A stretch of DNA of 64,000 bases from Ruminiclostridium josui JCM 17888 (GTDB taxonomy: Bacteria > Bacillota > Clostridia > Acetivibrionales > DSM-1351), in assembly GCF_000526495.1 (NCBI RefSeq), contig NZ_JAGE01000001.1, forward strand, positions 1,486,001 to 1,550,000. Reading direction: 5' to 3'. The position numbers and the translations under genes are program-made. Within the stretch, counting starts at the first letter, position 1. Each line of letters starts with the position of its first letter. Shown here in pieces: positions 1-11,487 of this stretch. The notes beneath the pieces were generated by a model. It was not told the origin of the DNA, ran no database searches, and saw only the letters and a program-made list of their open reading frames with translations.

Positions 1-76
1 ACAAAACAAGGTGGCACCGCGGGTGAATATTAATGCACTCGTCCTTGACTATTTCAGTCTAAGGGCGGGTGTTTTT
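1..76 (+). promoter_or_regulatory. T-box leader, 3' end (trp operon)
   Basis: The window opens inside a T-box riboswitch. The conserved T-box core (AAGGTGGCACCGCG, about positions 9-22) is present and is followed by a terminator hairpin at 36-76. T-box leaders pair with an uncharged tRNA; the uncharged 3' end then binds the T-box bulge and stabilises an antiterminator that excludes the terminator. The specifier loop lies upstream of the window. Tryptophan specificity is therefore inferred from the trp genes downstream, not read. Confidence 0.88.
36..76 (+). terminator. T-box conditional terminator
   Basis: Arms CACTCGTCCTTGACT (36-50) and AGTCTAAGGGCGGGTG (56-71) pair with one bulge and G-U wobbles, followed by TTTTT at 72-76. 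The hairpin lies between the T-box core and trpE. It is the off-state structure of the leader. Confidence 0.82.
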
Positions 77-119
77 AGTTTCTCGAGAAATAAATCTTGA
101 ACGTAAAAGGAGTGGTATT

Positions 120-1586
120 ATGTACAAACCAAGTTTGGAGGAAGCAAAACAATTGTCGGCAGGATATACAATCATACCTGTCAGTTGCGAAATCTTCTCA
201 GATGTTAAAACACCTATTGCAGTACTCCAAAGTCTTAGAGCTGTAAGCAACCGTTATTATCTTCTGGAAAGTGTTGAAAATGGAGAAAAGTGGGGTCGGT
301 ACTCATTCTTAGGCTTTGATCCCGTAATTGAGCTTTCCTGCAAGGACGGAAATCTTGAAATCAAAGGTGAATGTTCAAAAAAAGTTTTTACAAATGATCC
401 CAACAGCCATATCAGAGAAATTCTGAATCAATATAGAAGTCCAAGACTTAATTTTCTTCCTCCTTTTACAGGAGGCTTCGTAGGATACTTTGCGTATGAC
501 TATATCAAATATTCTGAAAAAACCTTAAAGCTCGACGGAATAGATGAAGCAAACTTTAACGATGTGGATTTAATGCTTTTCGACAAGGTAATAGCCTTTG
601 ATCATTTTAGGCAAAAAATCATTGTAATTGTAAATATAAAAACTGATAATCTGGAAGCAAATTATGAAAAGGCAATTAAAGAAATAGACCGTACAATAAA
701 TCTAATTAAGAGGGAAGTCCCTGTTGAAAAATCTGTTTCAAAATTATTGTCACCCTTTACTCCCAAATTCAGCATTGAGGAGTATTCCAAAATTGTGGAG
801 AAGGTTAAGCACTACATTTTTGAAGGAGATATATTTCAGGCTGTTCCATCCAACAGACAGACAGCAGACTTTGAAGGAAGTCTTTTGGATACATACAGGA
901 CTTTAAGAACCACCAATCCTTCTCCATATATGTTCTTTGTAAAGTTTGAGGATTTAGAGATAACCGGAACCTCACCAGAAACTCTTATAAAGCTTGAAAA
1001 CGGTAATCTTTCCACCTTCCCTATCGCTGGAACAAGACCCCGTGGAGAAACCGAGGAAAAGGACAAAGAGTTGATTGAAGGCCTTTTAAGTGATGAAAAA
1101 GAACTTTCAGAGCATAACATGCTTGTAGATCTTGGGAGGAACGATCTTGGAAGAATCAGTGAATTCGGAACAGTTGAGGTAAAGGACTATCTCAGTATAA
1201 AGAAGTTCTCTCACGTAATTCATATAGAGTCCAAAGTCACAGGCAAGCTGCGCAAGGATATGGATCAGCTTGATGCCATAACCGCTATCCTCCCTGCTGG
1301 AACTCTTTCAGGAGCACCCAAAATCCGTGCCTGTCAGATAATCAATGAAGTTGAGGGATATAAGCGTGGAATTTATGGTGGTACAATTGGATACATTGAT
1401 TTTACCGGGAATATGGACACCTGTATTGCAATAAGAACAGCAATTCTCAAGGATAAAAAAGTATATGTTCAATCAGGAGGAGGAATTGTTGCAGACAGCG
1501 TTCCCGAAACAGAATACATGGAGACTGTTAATAAGGCAAGAGCCGTAATTAATGCTATAGAGATGTCCGAAAGGGGGATTGACTAA
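120..1586 (+). CDS. trpE: Anthranilate synthase component I
   Basis: TrpE converts chorismate to anthranilate using ammonia from the TrpG subunit; it is the first committed step of tryptophan synthesis. The 488-residue product has the N-terminal LLES element near residue 50, part of the tryptophan feedback site, and the chorismate-binding core with GTSPET, PIAGTRPRG, VDLGRNDLGR and the C-terminal GGGIVADSVPETE region. I start it at 120 because AAAAGGAG sits just upstream; an in-frame start at 69 would fall inside the terminator of the T-box leader. The stop codon overlaps the trpG start by one base (TAATG), which suggests translational coupling. PabB is an alternative for this family, but the trp context settles it. 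Confidence 0.95.
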   Translation: MYKPSLEEAKQLSAGYTIIPVSCEIFSDVKTPIAVLQSLRAVSNRYYLLESVENGEKWGRYSFLGFDPVIELSCKDGNLEIKGECSKKVFTNDPNSHIREILNQYRSPRLNFLPPFTGGFVGYFAYDYIKYSEKTLKLDGIDEANFNDVDLMLFDKVIAFDHFRQKIIVIVNIKTDNLEANYEKAIKEIDRTINLIKREVPVEKSVSKLLSPFTPKFSIEEYSKIVEKVKHYIFEGDIFQAVPSNRQTADFEGSLLDTYRTLRTTNPSPYMFFVKFEDLEITGTSPETLIKLENGNLSTFPIAGTRPRGETEEKDKELIEGLLSDEKELSEHNMLVDLGRNDLGRISEFGTVEVKDYLSIKKFSHVIHIESKVTGKLRKDMDQLDAITAILPAGTLSGAPKIRACQIINEVEGYKRGIYGGTIGYIDFTGNMDTCIAIRTAILKDKKVYVQSGGGIVADSVPETEYMETVNKARAVINAIEMSERGID

Positions 1587-2167
1587 TGATTTTACTAATT
1601 GATAATTATGACAGCTTTTCTTATAACCTATATCAGTTTATAGGTACCATAAACAGTGATATAAAGGTTGTAAGAAATGATGAGATTACCATCGAGGAAA
1701 TAGAGGCTTTAAACCCTTCCCATATTATTCTTTCCCCCGGACCCGGTCGTCCTTCAGATGCAGGTATATGCGAAGCAGTAATAAAACACTTTCATAAAAC
1801 AAAGCCCATTTTAGGTGTATGCCTTGGGCACCAGGCAATTTGTGAGACCTTTGGAGCCACTGTTTCATATGCCAAGGTGTTAATGCACGGTAAAAAAAGT
1901 CTCATACACATTGCAAACGGCAGTGCAATTTTTAGAGGTCTGCCTCCCATTATTGAAGGTGCGAGATATCATTCTCTTTCAGCAGTACGCAATACTCTTC
2001 CTGATGAACTATTGGTTATTGGAGAGGACGACAGCGGTGAAGTAATGGGTATCAAGCACAGAGATTACAATGTTTATGGACTGCAATTTCATCCAGAGTC
2101 GGTTTTAACACCCGACGGTATTAAGATATTGGATAATTTTTTAAGAATAGGCGGTGAGGCAAAATGA
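1586..2167 (+). CDS. trpG: Anthranilate synthase component II, glutamine amidotransferase
   Basis: This class I glutamine amidotransferase releases ammonia from glutamine and channels it to TrpE. The 193-residue protein shows the nucleophile motif GVCLGHQ with Cys79, the oxyanion-region SPGPGRP and the C-terminal HPES with catalytic His and Glu. In many clostridia the same subunit also serves para-aminobenzoate synthase; that is possible here but not shown. Its start overlaps the trpE stop by one base and its stop overlaps trpD by four bases (ATGA), so the three genes are probably coupled in translation. Confidence 0.94.
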   Translation: MILLIDNYDSFSYNLYQFIGTINSDIKVVRNDEITIEEIEALNPSHIILSPGPGRPSDAGICEAVIKHFHKTKPILGVCLGHQAICETFGATVSYAKVLMHGKKSLIHIANGSAIFRGLPPIIEGARYHSLSAVRNTLPDELLVIGEDDSGEVMGIKHRDYNVYGLQFHPESVLTPDGIKILDNFLRIGGEAK

Positions 2168-3177
2168 TTCAGGAAGCTATATATCAGGTAATAAATAAGC
2201 AGGATTTAGATCTTGATAAAGCAACACAGGTTATGGAGGAAATCATGGAGGGCCGTGCTACAACAGCACAGATAGGCTCATTCCTCACAGCTATGCGAAT
2301 GAAGGGTGAAACCATTGAGGAAATAACTGCATGTGCAACTGTTATGAGACAAAAGTGCAAACGAATTCACCCTGATAAGGATGTTCTAGATATAGTGGGC
2401 ACAGGCGGAGATGAAGCCAATACTTTCAATATCTCAACAGTTTCCTCTTTTGTAGTTTCAGCCGGCGGTGTACCTGTTGCAAAACACGGAGGACGTTCTG
2501 TTTCCAGCAAATGCGGCAGTGCCGACCTTCTGGAGGCACTAGGCATCAATATTGCATTGACCGCCGAGCAAAGTGCAGAAATATTGCAAAAAATCGGAAT
2601 GTGTTTTATGTTTGCTCCAACATACCATGCTTCTATGAAGTATGCGGCTCCCGTCCGTAAGGAACTTTCAGTGAGAACTATTTTCAATATACTTGGACCT
2701 TTGGCAAATCCGGCAGGAGCAAATATGCAGCTTTTAGGAGTATATGATGAAAATCTTGTGGAACCCCTTGCTAGAGTTCTACTAAATCTAGGAGTTAAGA
2801 GGGCAATGGTTGTCCATGGTCATGATGGTCTGGATGAAGTAACTCTCTGCAATACCACCACAATCTGTGAAGTAAGCAACGGTAATATTAACAGCTTCTT
2901 CCTCTCCCCTGAACAATTAGGCTTTACTAGATGCTCCTTAAAGGAATTGGTTGGAGGTGACCCAAAGGAAAATGCTTTAATTGCTCTAGATATTCTTAAT
3001 GGCAGTAAGGGGCCTAAAAGGGATATTGTTGTATTAAATTCAGCACTATGCCTTTATATGTCATACAATCAGATTACACTAAGGGATTGTGTTAAAATGG
3101 CTGAACAGCTTATTGACAGCGGTGCTGCAAAAGCTCAGCTGGATAAATTTATAGAGCTGTCAAACGCTTTTAACTAA
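2164..3177 (+). CDS. trpD: Anthranilate phosphoribosyltransferase
   Basis: TrpD transfers phosphoribosyl from PRPP to anthranilate. The 337-residue length is normal for the stand-alone enzyme. The PRPP-binding glycine-rich GTGGDEANTFNIST starts at residue 79, followed by KHGGRSVSSKCGSADLLEALG, which holds anthranilate and diphosphate contacts. It follows trpG with a four-base overlap and precedes trpC by 11 bases. Nothing in it looks broken. Confidence 0.95.
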   Translation: MIQEAIYQVINKQDLDLDKATQVMEEIMEGRATTAQIGSFLTAMRMKGETIEEITACATVMRQKCKRIHPDKDVLDIVGTGGDEANTFNISTVSSFVVSAGGVPVAKHGGRSVSSKCGSADLLEALGINIALTAEQSAEILQKIGMCFMFAPTYHASMKYAAPVRKELSVRTIFNILGPLANPAGANMQLLGVYDENLVEPLARVLLNLGVKRAMVVHGHDGLDEVTLCNTTTICEVSNGNINSFFLSPEQLGFTRCSLKELVGGDPKENALIALDILNGSKGPKRDIVVLNSALCLYMSYNQITLRDCVKMAEQLIDSGAAKAQLDKFIELSNAFN

Positions 3178-3188
3178 GGAGTGAAATT

Positions 3189-3977
3189 ATGATTCTGGAT
3201 AGAATTGCTAATAGTACAAAAATACGTGTTGAAAATCTCAAAAAGCAAGTGCCATTTGATTATGTAAAATCTGAAGCTCTCAAATTAGTAAACAAGAATC
3301 CTTTTTCTTTTGAAAAGGCAGTGAAAAATAGTGAACTTACCTTTATTTGCGAGATAAAAAAAGCCTCTCCTTCAAAAGGGCTTATTTCTGAGAATTTTCC
3401 TTATATTGATATTGCCAAAGATTATGAAGCAGCCGGGGCAGGAGCAATCTCGGTTTTGACAGAACCTGAATTTTTCCTTGGCAGTGACGAATACTTGAAA
3501 AATGTTAAAAAAACAGTAAGTATTCCGGTTCTTAGAAAAGATTTCACCATTGATTCGTATCAGATTTATGAAGCGGCTTTAATCGGTGCAGACTGTATAC
3601 TACTCATTTGTGCATTACTGGATACTGATACTTTGAAAGAGTATATAAAGATTGCTGATAGCCTTGGACTGTCCTGTCTTGTGGAAGCCCATGATGAAAC
3701 AGAAGTTAAAAGTGCTATTGAAGCAGGTAGCAGGATAATTGGGGTAAATAACAGGAATCTAAAAACCTTCGAAGTTGATATATCAAACAGTGTACGCCTT
3801 AGAAAACTTGTACCTGCTAGTATAAGCTTTGTATCAGAAAGCGGAATTCGCACTGCTCAGGATATTTCAGTACTCCGACAAATAGGAGCAAATGCTGTTC
3901 TGATTGGTGAAACCCTTATGAGAAGTGGTGATACAGCAGCTGAACTAGCAAAGCTGCGGGGTTCTGTAAAAAACTAA
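3189..3977 (+). CDS. trpC: Indole-3-glycerol phosphate synthase
   Basis: TrpC cyclises and decarboxylates CdRP to indole-3-glycerol phosphate. The 262-residue (beta/alpha)8 barrel has the catalytic lysine motif EIKKASPSKG (Lys57), the second conserved lysine in VLRKDF, then LVEAHDE, IGVNNRNL and VSESGI, all typical of the family. RBS GGAGTG lies just upstream of the ATG. It stands alone, not fused to TrpF as in enterobacteria. Confidence 0.95.
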   Translation: MILDRIANSTKIRVENLKKQVPFDYVKSEALKLVNKNPFSFEKAVKNSELTFICEIKKASPSKGLISENFPYIDIAKDYEAAGAGAISVLTEPEFFLGSDEYLKNVKKTVSIPVLRKDFTIDSYQIYEAALIGADCILLICALLDTDTLKEYIKIADSLGLSCLVEAHDETEVKSAIEAGSRIIGVNNRNLKTFEVDISNSVRLRKLVPASISFVSESGIRTAQDISVLRQIGANAVLIGETLMRSGDTAAELAKLRGSVKN

Positions 3978-4002
3978 GTTATTTCATATAGGAGGAGTTT
4001 TT

Positions 4003-4620
4003 ATGTCTGCGAAAATAAAAATTTGCGGCTTAACAAGGCTGCAGGATATCGAATATGTAAATGAGGCTCTTCCGGATTTTATAGGTTTTGTTTTTGCAAA
4101 AAGCAAAAGACAGCTAACTGCTAAAACTGCAGAACAGCTTAGAAAACTTCTGGATTCAAGTATCACTCCTGTTGGGGTTTTTGTAAATGAGGATTTAGAT
4201 AAAATAACCTCATTATGCAAAAACGGTATTATTGATATTGTTCAGCTTCACGGAGACGAAAGTTTCGATTATATAGAATCATTACGCCAGAAAATAAATA
4301 ACCCAATTATAAAGGCTGTAAGAGTAAAAGATAGTGAATCAGTAAAAACCGCTTGCTCACTTCCCTGTGACTATTTGCTTCTGGACACATACTCAAGTAA
4401 TGCTTACGGAGGAACTGGTCAAACATTTGACTGGGGGCTGATTTCTGATATGGTAAAACCTTTCTTTCTGGCGGGAGGAATATCAGCCGAAAATGCAGAG
4501 ATGGCAATAAAAAAAATAAAGCCCTTCTGCCTGGATGTCAGTAGCAGCGTGGAAACAGATTCATTTAAGGATAGAAACAAAATTTTGAATATAGTAAATT
4601 TGGTAAGGAGTGTGAAATAA
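4003..4620 (+). CDS. trpF: Phosphoribosylanthranilate isomerase
   Basis: TrpF carries out the Amadori rearrangement of phosphoribosylanthranilate to CdRP. The 205-residue barrel has the conserved Cys8 in KICGLTR as general base and the acid Asp in LLLDTYS, followed by the GGTGQTFDW phosphate-loop region and LAGGISAEN. RBS AGGAGG lies seven bases upstream of the ATG. The stop codon directly abuts the trpB ATG without a gap. Confidence 0.94.
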   Translation: MSAKIKICGLTRLQDIEYVNEALPDFIGFVFAKSKRQLTAKTAEQLRKLLDSSITPVGVFVNEDLDKITSLCKNGIIDIVQLHGDESFDYIESLRQKINNPIIKAVRVKDSESVKTACSLPCDYLLLDTYSSNAYGGTGQTFDWGLISDMVKPFFLAGGISAENAEMAIKKIKPFCLDVSSSVETDSFKDRNKILNIVNLVRSVK

Positions 4621-5805
4621 ATGCTAAAAGGTAGGTATGGAAAGCATGGGGGACAATATGTCCCTGAAATTCTAATGAACACTATTAATGAGCTTGAGGA
4701 AAGTTATAACTACTATAAGAATGATTTTGATTTTAATAGAGAACTTGACACCTTATTAAAAGAGTATGCAGGAAGACCCTCCCTCCTCTATTTTGCAAAA
4801 AAAATGACAGAGGATTTGGGCGGTGCAAAAATATATCTAAAACGTGAAGATTTAAATCATACAGGCTCCCACAAAATAAACAATGTTCTGGGGCAAGTGC
4901 TTCTGGCAAAGAAAATGGGTAAAAAGCGTGTAATAGCCGAGACAGGTGCCGGACAGCACGGTGTTGCTACCGCAACTGTTGCTGCTCTTATGGGTCTGGA
5001 ATGTGAAATCTTTATGGGTTTGGAGGATACTAAGCGTCAAGCTTTAAATGTTTTCAGAATGGAGCTTTTGGGTGCGAAAGTTCATCCGGTTACAAGCGGG
5101 ACACAAACTCTTAAAGATGCAGTTAATGAGACATTTCGTGAATGGGCTTCAAGAATGGAGGACACCGCCTATATTCTGGGCTCCGTTATGGGACCTCATC
5201 CATTTCCTATGATTGTAAGAGATTTCCAGAGTGTTATCGGTAAGGAAGTAAGAGAGCAAATTCTAGAAAAAGAAGGCCGGCTCCCTGATGTTGCAATGGC
5301 TTGTGTTGGCGGCGGTAGTAATGCTATGGGACTTTTTTATGACTTTATAGGAGACAAATCAGTTGAACTAATAGGGTGTGAAGCTGCCGGCAAAGGTGTG
5401 GATACCGAATTCCACGCAGCCACCATAGCCAAAGGGCAGCTTGGAATTTTCCACGGTATGAAATCATATTTCTGTCAGGATGAGTACGGTCAAATTGCTC
5501 CTGTATACTCTATCTCGGCAGGACTGGATTACCCCGGCATAGGCCCTGAACATGCATCACTTCATGACACAAACCGCGCCAAGTATGTTCCAGTAACCGA
5601 TGCTGAGGCAGTTGCAGCCTTTGAATATCTGTCTCGAACCGAAGGAATCATTCCGGCAATTGAAAGTTCCCACGCAGTTGCCCATGCAATGAAAATTGCA
5701 CCTAAAATGGAAAAAGACAAAATAATAGTCATATGTCTGTCAGGAAGAGGAGACAAGGATGTTGCCGCTATTGCAAAATATATGGGGGTGAATATAAATG
5801 AGTAA
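4621..5805 (+). CDS. trpB: Tryptophan synthase beta chain
   Basis: TrpB condenses indole with serine using PLP. The 394-residue protein is a canonical TrpB1: [13 protein letters not shown] at the N-terminus, the PLP lysine Lys85 in [17 protein letters not shown] and the phosphate-binding GGGSNAMG. It has no gap to trpF, and its 3' end overlaps trpA by eight bases, matching the need for a 1:1 alpha2beta2 complex with indole channelling. Confidence 0.96.
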   Translation: MLKGRYGKHGGQYVPEILMNTINELEESYNYYKNDFDFNRELDTLLKEYAGRPSLLYFAKKMTEDLGGAKIYLKREDLNHTGSHKINNVLGQVLLAKKMGKKRVIAETGAGQHGVATATVAALMGLECEIFMGLEDTKRQALNVFRMELLGAKVHPVTSGTQTLKDAVNETFREWASRMEDTAYILGSVMGPHPFPMIVRDFQSVIGKEVREQILEKEGRLPDVAMACVGGGSNAMGLFYDFIGDKSVELIGCEAAGKGVDTEFHAATIAKGQLGIFHGMKSYFCQDEYGQIAPVYSISAGLDYPGIGPEHASLHDTNRAKYVPVTDAEAVAAFEYLSRTEGIIPAIESSHAVAHAMKIAPKMEKDKIIVICLSGRGDKDVAAIAKYMGVNINE

Positions 5806-6568
5806 AATCAGTAATGCATTTAAAAATGGCAAGTCATTTATAGGCTTTCTTACGGCAGGTGATCCGTCATTAGAAAAGACTGAGGAATTTGTTATGGAAA
5901 TGGTAAAGGCAGGTGCTGACCTTATAGAAATAGGCATTCCCTTTTCAGACCCTATTGCAGAAGGTGAAGTTATTCAAAGAGCAAACGTAAGGGCTCTCTC
6001 TAACGGAACAACAATGGATAAGGTTTTTGAAACAGTTAAAAGAATAAGACAAAAGACTCAGGTTCCCCTTGTTTTTCTAACCTATTTGAATTCCGTATTC
6101 ACCTACGGTTATGATCATTTTTTCAGACAATGCAGTGAGTATGGTATTGACGGTGTTATAATTCCTGATATTCCATTTGAGGAAAAAGGAGAGCTAATGC
6201 CTTTTAGTGATAAATATAATATCGACATAATATCATTAATAGCTCCTACCTCCGAAGAACGTATTAACAAGTTAGCTTCCTGCGCAAAGGGCTTTGTGTA
6301 CTGTGTATCCTCAAAGGGAGTTACAGGTGTACGAAATGAAATAAAAACAGACCTTAAGTCAATTGTATCCTCTATAAGGTCTGTAACAAAAGTACCTGTA
6401 GCTGTAGGCTTTGGTATTTCCACACCACAGCAGGCATCAGATATTTCTAAATATGCTGATGGAATTATTGTTGGAAGTGCAATTGTAAAAATCATCGAAG
6501 AATACGGCAATGATGCTGCAAAACCTCTATATGATTATGTCAGTGAACTAAAAAAGTCAATTAAATAA
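5798..6568 (+). CDS. trpA: Tryptophan synthase alpha chain
   Basis: TrpA cleaves indole-3-glycerol phosphate and passes indole to TrpB. The 256-residue barrel has FLTAGDP, the catalytic Glu44 (Glu49 in E. coli numbering) in [17 protein letters not shown] and the GFGIS and GSAIV phosphate loops. The residue at the second catalytic position (Asp60 in E. coli) is Glu55, because the motif reads PIAEGEVIQ rather than the usual ADGPVIQ. It is the last trp gene. No clean Rho-independent terminator follows; the long palindromic repeat 50 bases downstream could end transcription. Confidence 0.94.
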   Translation: MSKISNAFKNGKSFIGFLTAGDPSLEKTEEFVMEMVKAGADLIEIGIPFSDPIAEGEVIQRANVRALSNGTTMDKVFETVKRIRQKTQVPLVFLTYLNSVFTYGYDHFFRQCSEYGIDGVIIPDIPFEEKGELMPFSDKYNIDIISLIAPTSEERINKLASCAKGFVYCVSSKGVTGVRNEIKTDLKSIVSSIRSVTKVPVAVGFGISTPQQASDISKYADGIIVGSAIVKIIEEYGNDAAKPLYDYVSELKKSIK

Positions 6569-6620
6569 AACAGGGTTTTCATGATATACTAGGTTATTGC
6601 TAAATTATTTCTTTTCTTTC

Positions 6621-6872
6621 TTAACCAGTACTTAGAGTATAAATTGTATCAATGATTGCTTCCAAGATATTTGCAAGAGTTTATATCGGCTCATCCTTGG
6701 ATATTTTACCGTCGCTCACATTCATCGTCCTTGATTCATAGTATCGCTAAAAATTACATCGTGTAATTTTTCCGGTAAAATATCCTTGCTTCGCCGGTAA
6801 ACATCTGCAAATATCTATAACCAAGCTTCTATTGATACAATTTATACTCGCACACAGGTTAGTAAAAAACTA
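6621..6872. repeat. Long imperfect palindromic dispersed repeat, copy 1
   Basis: This non-coding element of about 250 bp folds back on itself. The outer arms GAGTATAAATTGTATCAAT (6635 on) and ATTGATACAATTTATACTC are perfect reverse complements, and an inner pair GGATATTTTACCG / CGGTAAAATATCC flanks the centre. Near the ends lie TTAACCAGT and ACAGGTTAG, similar to short terminal inverted repeats. A second diverged copy lies at 26075-26315, with the same layout and the shared phrase CGTCGCTCACATTCA in opposite orientation. It carries no open frame of note. It could be a MITE-like element or a structured RNA acting as a terminator. Confidence 0.8.
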
Positions 6873-6891
6873 ATTTGCAACAACCTCCTCC

Positions 6892-8859
6892 CTATTTTTC
6901 ACAAACTGCAATCATGTTGTTTGCAGTTTTCTTCATTCCTTTTTCTACCTTAAATTTCTCTACTGAATAGAATTCTACCGAATCAAATACCTTGTTCAAT
7001 ATTGTGCTGAATTCTTCAAATTCATATTCTTTTATATGAAAAGGATTATGAACATTTCTTCTCATTGCCTTGTTTGGTGTAGATATAATAAATTTTCCCG
7101 ATTTTTTCAAAACCCTATAGGCTTCTTCTACATACTTAATTGTCATTTCAGCAGGTAAATGTTCAAATACTTCAAATGATACATATATATCAAATTCCCC
7201 GGTATCATAAGGCAAACAAGTGACATCCCCTCTATTCCAATGTATGTTTGACTGTCTGTATGCCTGATTTGCAAATCTTATATTATCCTCTGCTATATCT
7301 ATTGCCTCCACGCTTCTGCATATCCTTGAAAAGTATGCGGCTCCGTAGCCAAAACCACATGGAGCCTCAAGCACTCTGCTTTCTTTATTCATGTAACCTG
7401 CGGCAAAAGTATACCTCTCGGCAATTCTAAGATACACATTTATGGGGAGAAATTGTGAAGCCGGTATTCCTCTTTCCCACATATATGCAAGATAATTCTG
7501 CTCCACATCTGCTTTAATTTCCGGGTCAGATATAAAACCTGCAATATTGTTCTTATACACAACATCTTTTTTTATAATATCACTTGCTATTAATAGAATT
7601 TCATCAGAATTTTTGCTGTTTCTAATCTGCTCAGGGAGTATATACTCTTTATTGTACAAGTCATACCAGATACTATTTATAATCAATTTTTTATTCTGAC
7701 TATTATTTAAAATAAACTCAATTAATTCATATCTGTTAAATCTTTCTCTTTTACCTATGATTGCTTTAGCAGTAGTAAAATCAAAAGAGTCGAAATCATT
7801 AGTTTCATAGGAGATAAACTCATTCATCTTGTCATGTATATACTCAAAGGTGGAATTATCCTCCTTCTCTGAAAATTCACGCCTTAATTTTTGATTTTGA
7901 TTTACTTGCTTTTTAATTTTTATTGAAATATTTTCTAGTAATGATACTGTTGATTTAAGCTGCATATCTAGTGAATAATTATCAACAACAAAATCCCTGT
8001 ATTCACCAGAATTATATTCATTATCTCTAATTGTAAAAACAGCCTCACTAATCGTGTTCCACAAATATTTATTAGGATAAATCTCTGATGCACCTACAAA
8101 GTTATGTATAACCGGCTTTATACCTTTAGCCATTGCTTGCATTACGCTCATATTCTGTGATTCTAGTACGCTAGTGCATAATATGTAATTTTTATCTTCC
8201 AACCATTTATCCAGATTCTTTTGCCAGCCTTCAAAATAATAGTTCTTTTCTAATCCAAACTCAGCTACCATTTGTTTGAAGTACAATGAATACCTAGGGT
8301 CTTGAAACTGACCGGCAATGTAAAACTTATACCGATTATCACTATCATATAGTGCTTTAAAGACCTGTAGAAGCAACATTGGTCCTTTTTTGTAATTAAT
8401 ATATCCCGCATAAGCGATATTAAATCCTTGGTTTCTATTTTCAAAGTTGAAATGTGCTAAATCTACTCCATTTGGTATAACCGTTGTAATTTTTTCATCT
8501 ATTCCGAAAGTATTAATAGCGTATCTACGTATTGTTTCTGATACGAATATGAGGCTATCTACACAAGCCCAATTAACCCTTGCCGGATAATTTGTAAATG
8601 CCTCATAACTGTGAAGTCTGCAAATTATTTTCTTTTCCTTTGCAATATCAAGTCTGCTGGCATATACTAATAGTTCGTCACACCATTCAAACCAGCAAAT
8701 ATCAGCCCATTTCATCCATTCTTCCAACTTTTCCATGTGCAGCATATTGATAGTTATTCTCTTAATCTCGTAATACGCTGAAAGTTTATTAGCTATATCC
8801 TCAATGAATTTATCATCACCCTTTGAAAATATAACCAGTTTTGCATTTTTATCTTCCAT
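6892..8859 (-). CDS. Glycosyltransferase family 4 - SAM methyltransferase fusion
   Basis: The 655-residue protein has two catalytic halves. Residues about 1-320 look like a GT-B glycosyltransferase of family 4: VIPNGVDLAHF, an acceptor-domain start IAYAGYINYKKGP, and an E-x7-E-like region around LESQNMSVMQAMAKG. Residues about 485-645 are a class I SAM-dependent methyltransferase with motif I VLEAPCGFGYG, an acidic residue ending strand 2 (AIDIAEDN) and FEVFEHLPAE, as in the Methyltransf_11 group. The middle is poorly conserved. It is divergent from the collagen-like gene at 9055. I infer that it builds or O-methylates a surface glycan, perhaps on the threonine-rich collagen-like protein. Substrates are not readable. 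Confidence 0.78.
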   Translation of the reverse strand: MEDKNAKLVIFSKGDDKFIEDIANKLSAYYEIKRITINMLHMEKLEEWMKWADICWFEWCDELLVYASRLDIAKEKKIICRLHSYEAFTNYPARVNWACVDSLIFVSETIRRYAINTFGIDEKITTVIPNGVDLAHFNFENRNQGFNIAYAGYINYKKGPMLLLQVFKALYDSDNRYKFYIAGQFQDPRYSLYFKQMVAEFGLEKNYYFEGWQKNLDKWLEDKNYILCTSVLESQNMSVMQAMAKGIKPVIHNFVGASEIYPNKYLWNTISEAVFTIRDNEYNSGEYRDFVVDNYSLDMQLKSTVSLLENISIKIKKQVNQNQKLRREFSEKEDNSTFEYIHDKMNEFISYETNDFDSFDFTTAKAIIGKRERFNRYELIEFILNNSQNKKLIINSIWYDLYNKEYILPEQIRNSKNSDEILLIASDIIKKDVVYKNNIAGFISDPEIKADVEQNYLAYMWERGIPASQFLPINVYLRIAERYTFAAGYMNKESRVLEAPCGFGYGAAYFSRICRSVEAIDIAEDNIRFANQAYRQSNIHWNRGDVTCLPYDTGEFDIYVSFEVFEHLPAEMTIKYVEEAYRVLKKSGKFIISTPNKAMRRNVHNPFHIKEYEFEEFSTILNKVFDSVEFYSVEKFKVEKGMKKTANNMIAVCEK

Positions 8860-8976
8860 AAATACCTCAAGTATTATAAATATATCTATTACTATTTATA
8901 TGCTAAATACATATTACACATAACGTCACTTTTTAATGTTTTTTGTTAACATAAGGAACAAATTCTGCTATATACC

Positions 8977-8984
8977 CATATACT
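8977..8984 (+). promoter_or_regulatory. Possible mother-cell sigma -10 (CATATACT)
   Basis: CATATACT fits the CATANNNT -10 pattern of sigma-E/sigma-K promoters and lies 70 bases upstream of the collagen-like gene start. No convincing -35 was found. The call rests mainly on the expectation that spore-surface collagen-like proteins are made in the mother cell. Confidence 0.25.
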
Positions 8985-9054
8985 GTAACGTAGCATACTA
9001 AATATTTAAAGTATGTCTATCATCAAGACTTTTAAGGAGGTGACAAAATTAAAA

Positions 9055-11358
<2,304 letters not shown>

Positions 11359-11373
11359 TGTTGTATTTTTGCG

Positions 11374-11406
11374 TTAGGATACCCTTTGGGGTATCCTAAT
11401 CTTTTA
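11374..11406 (+). terminator. Terminator after collagen-like gene
   Basis: The arms TTAGGATACCC and GGGTATCCTAA form a perfect stem with a short TTTG loop, followed by TCTTTTA. It starts 15 bases after the stop codon. Confidence 0.85.
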
Positions 11407-11487
11407 CTTATTACACCATAAAACAAATAGACAATATATTGGTTTAACTGAATATAATATTGTAAACATATTGGAAAGGATTGAAAA

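Noticed and set aside
69-119. Earlier in-frame start for trpE
   Set aside because: The start codon at 69 lies inside the T-box terminator stem and has no RBS. AAAAGGAG before 120 decides the start.
6569-6620. Rho-independent terminator right after trpA
   Set aside because: AAAACAGGGTTTT is too short a stem to support a call. The palindromic repeat downstream is the better candidate.
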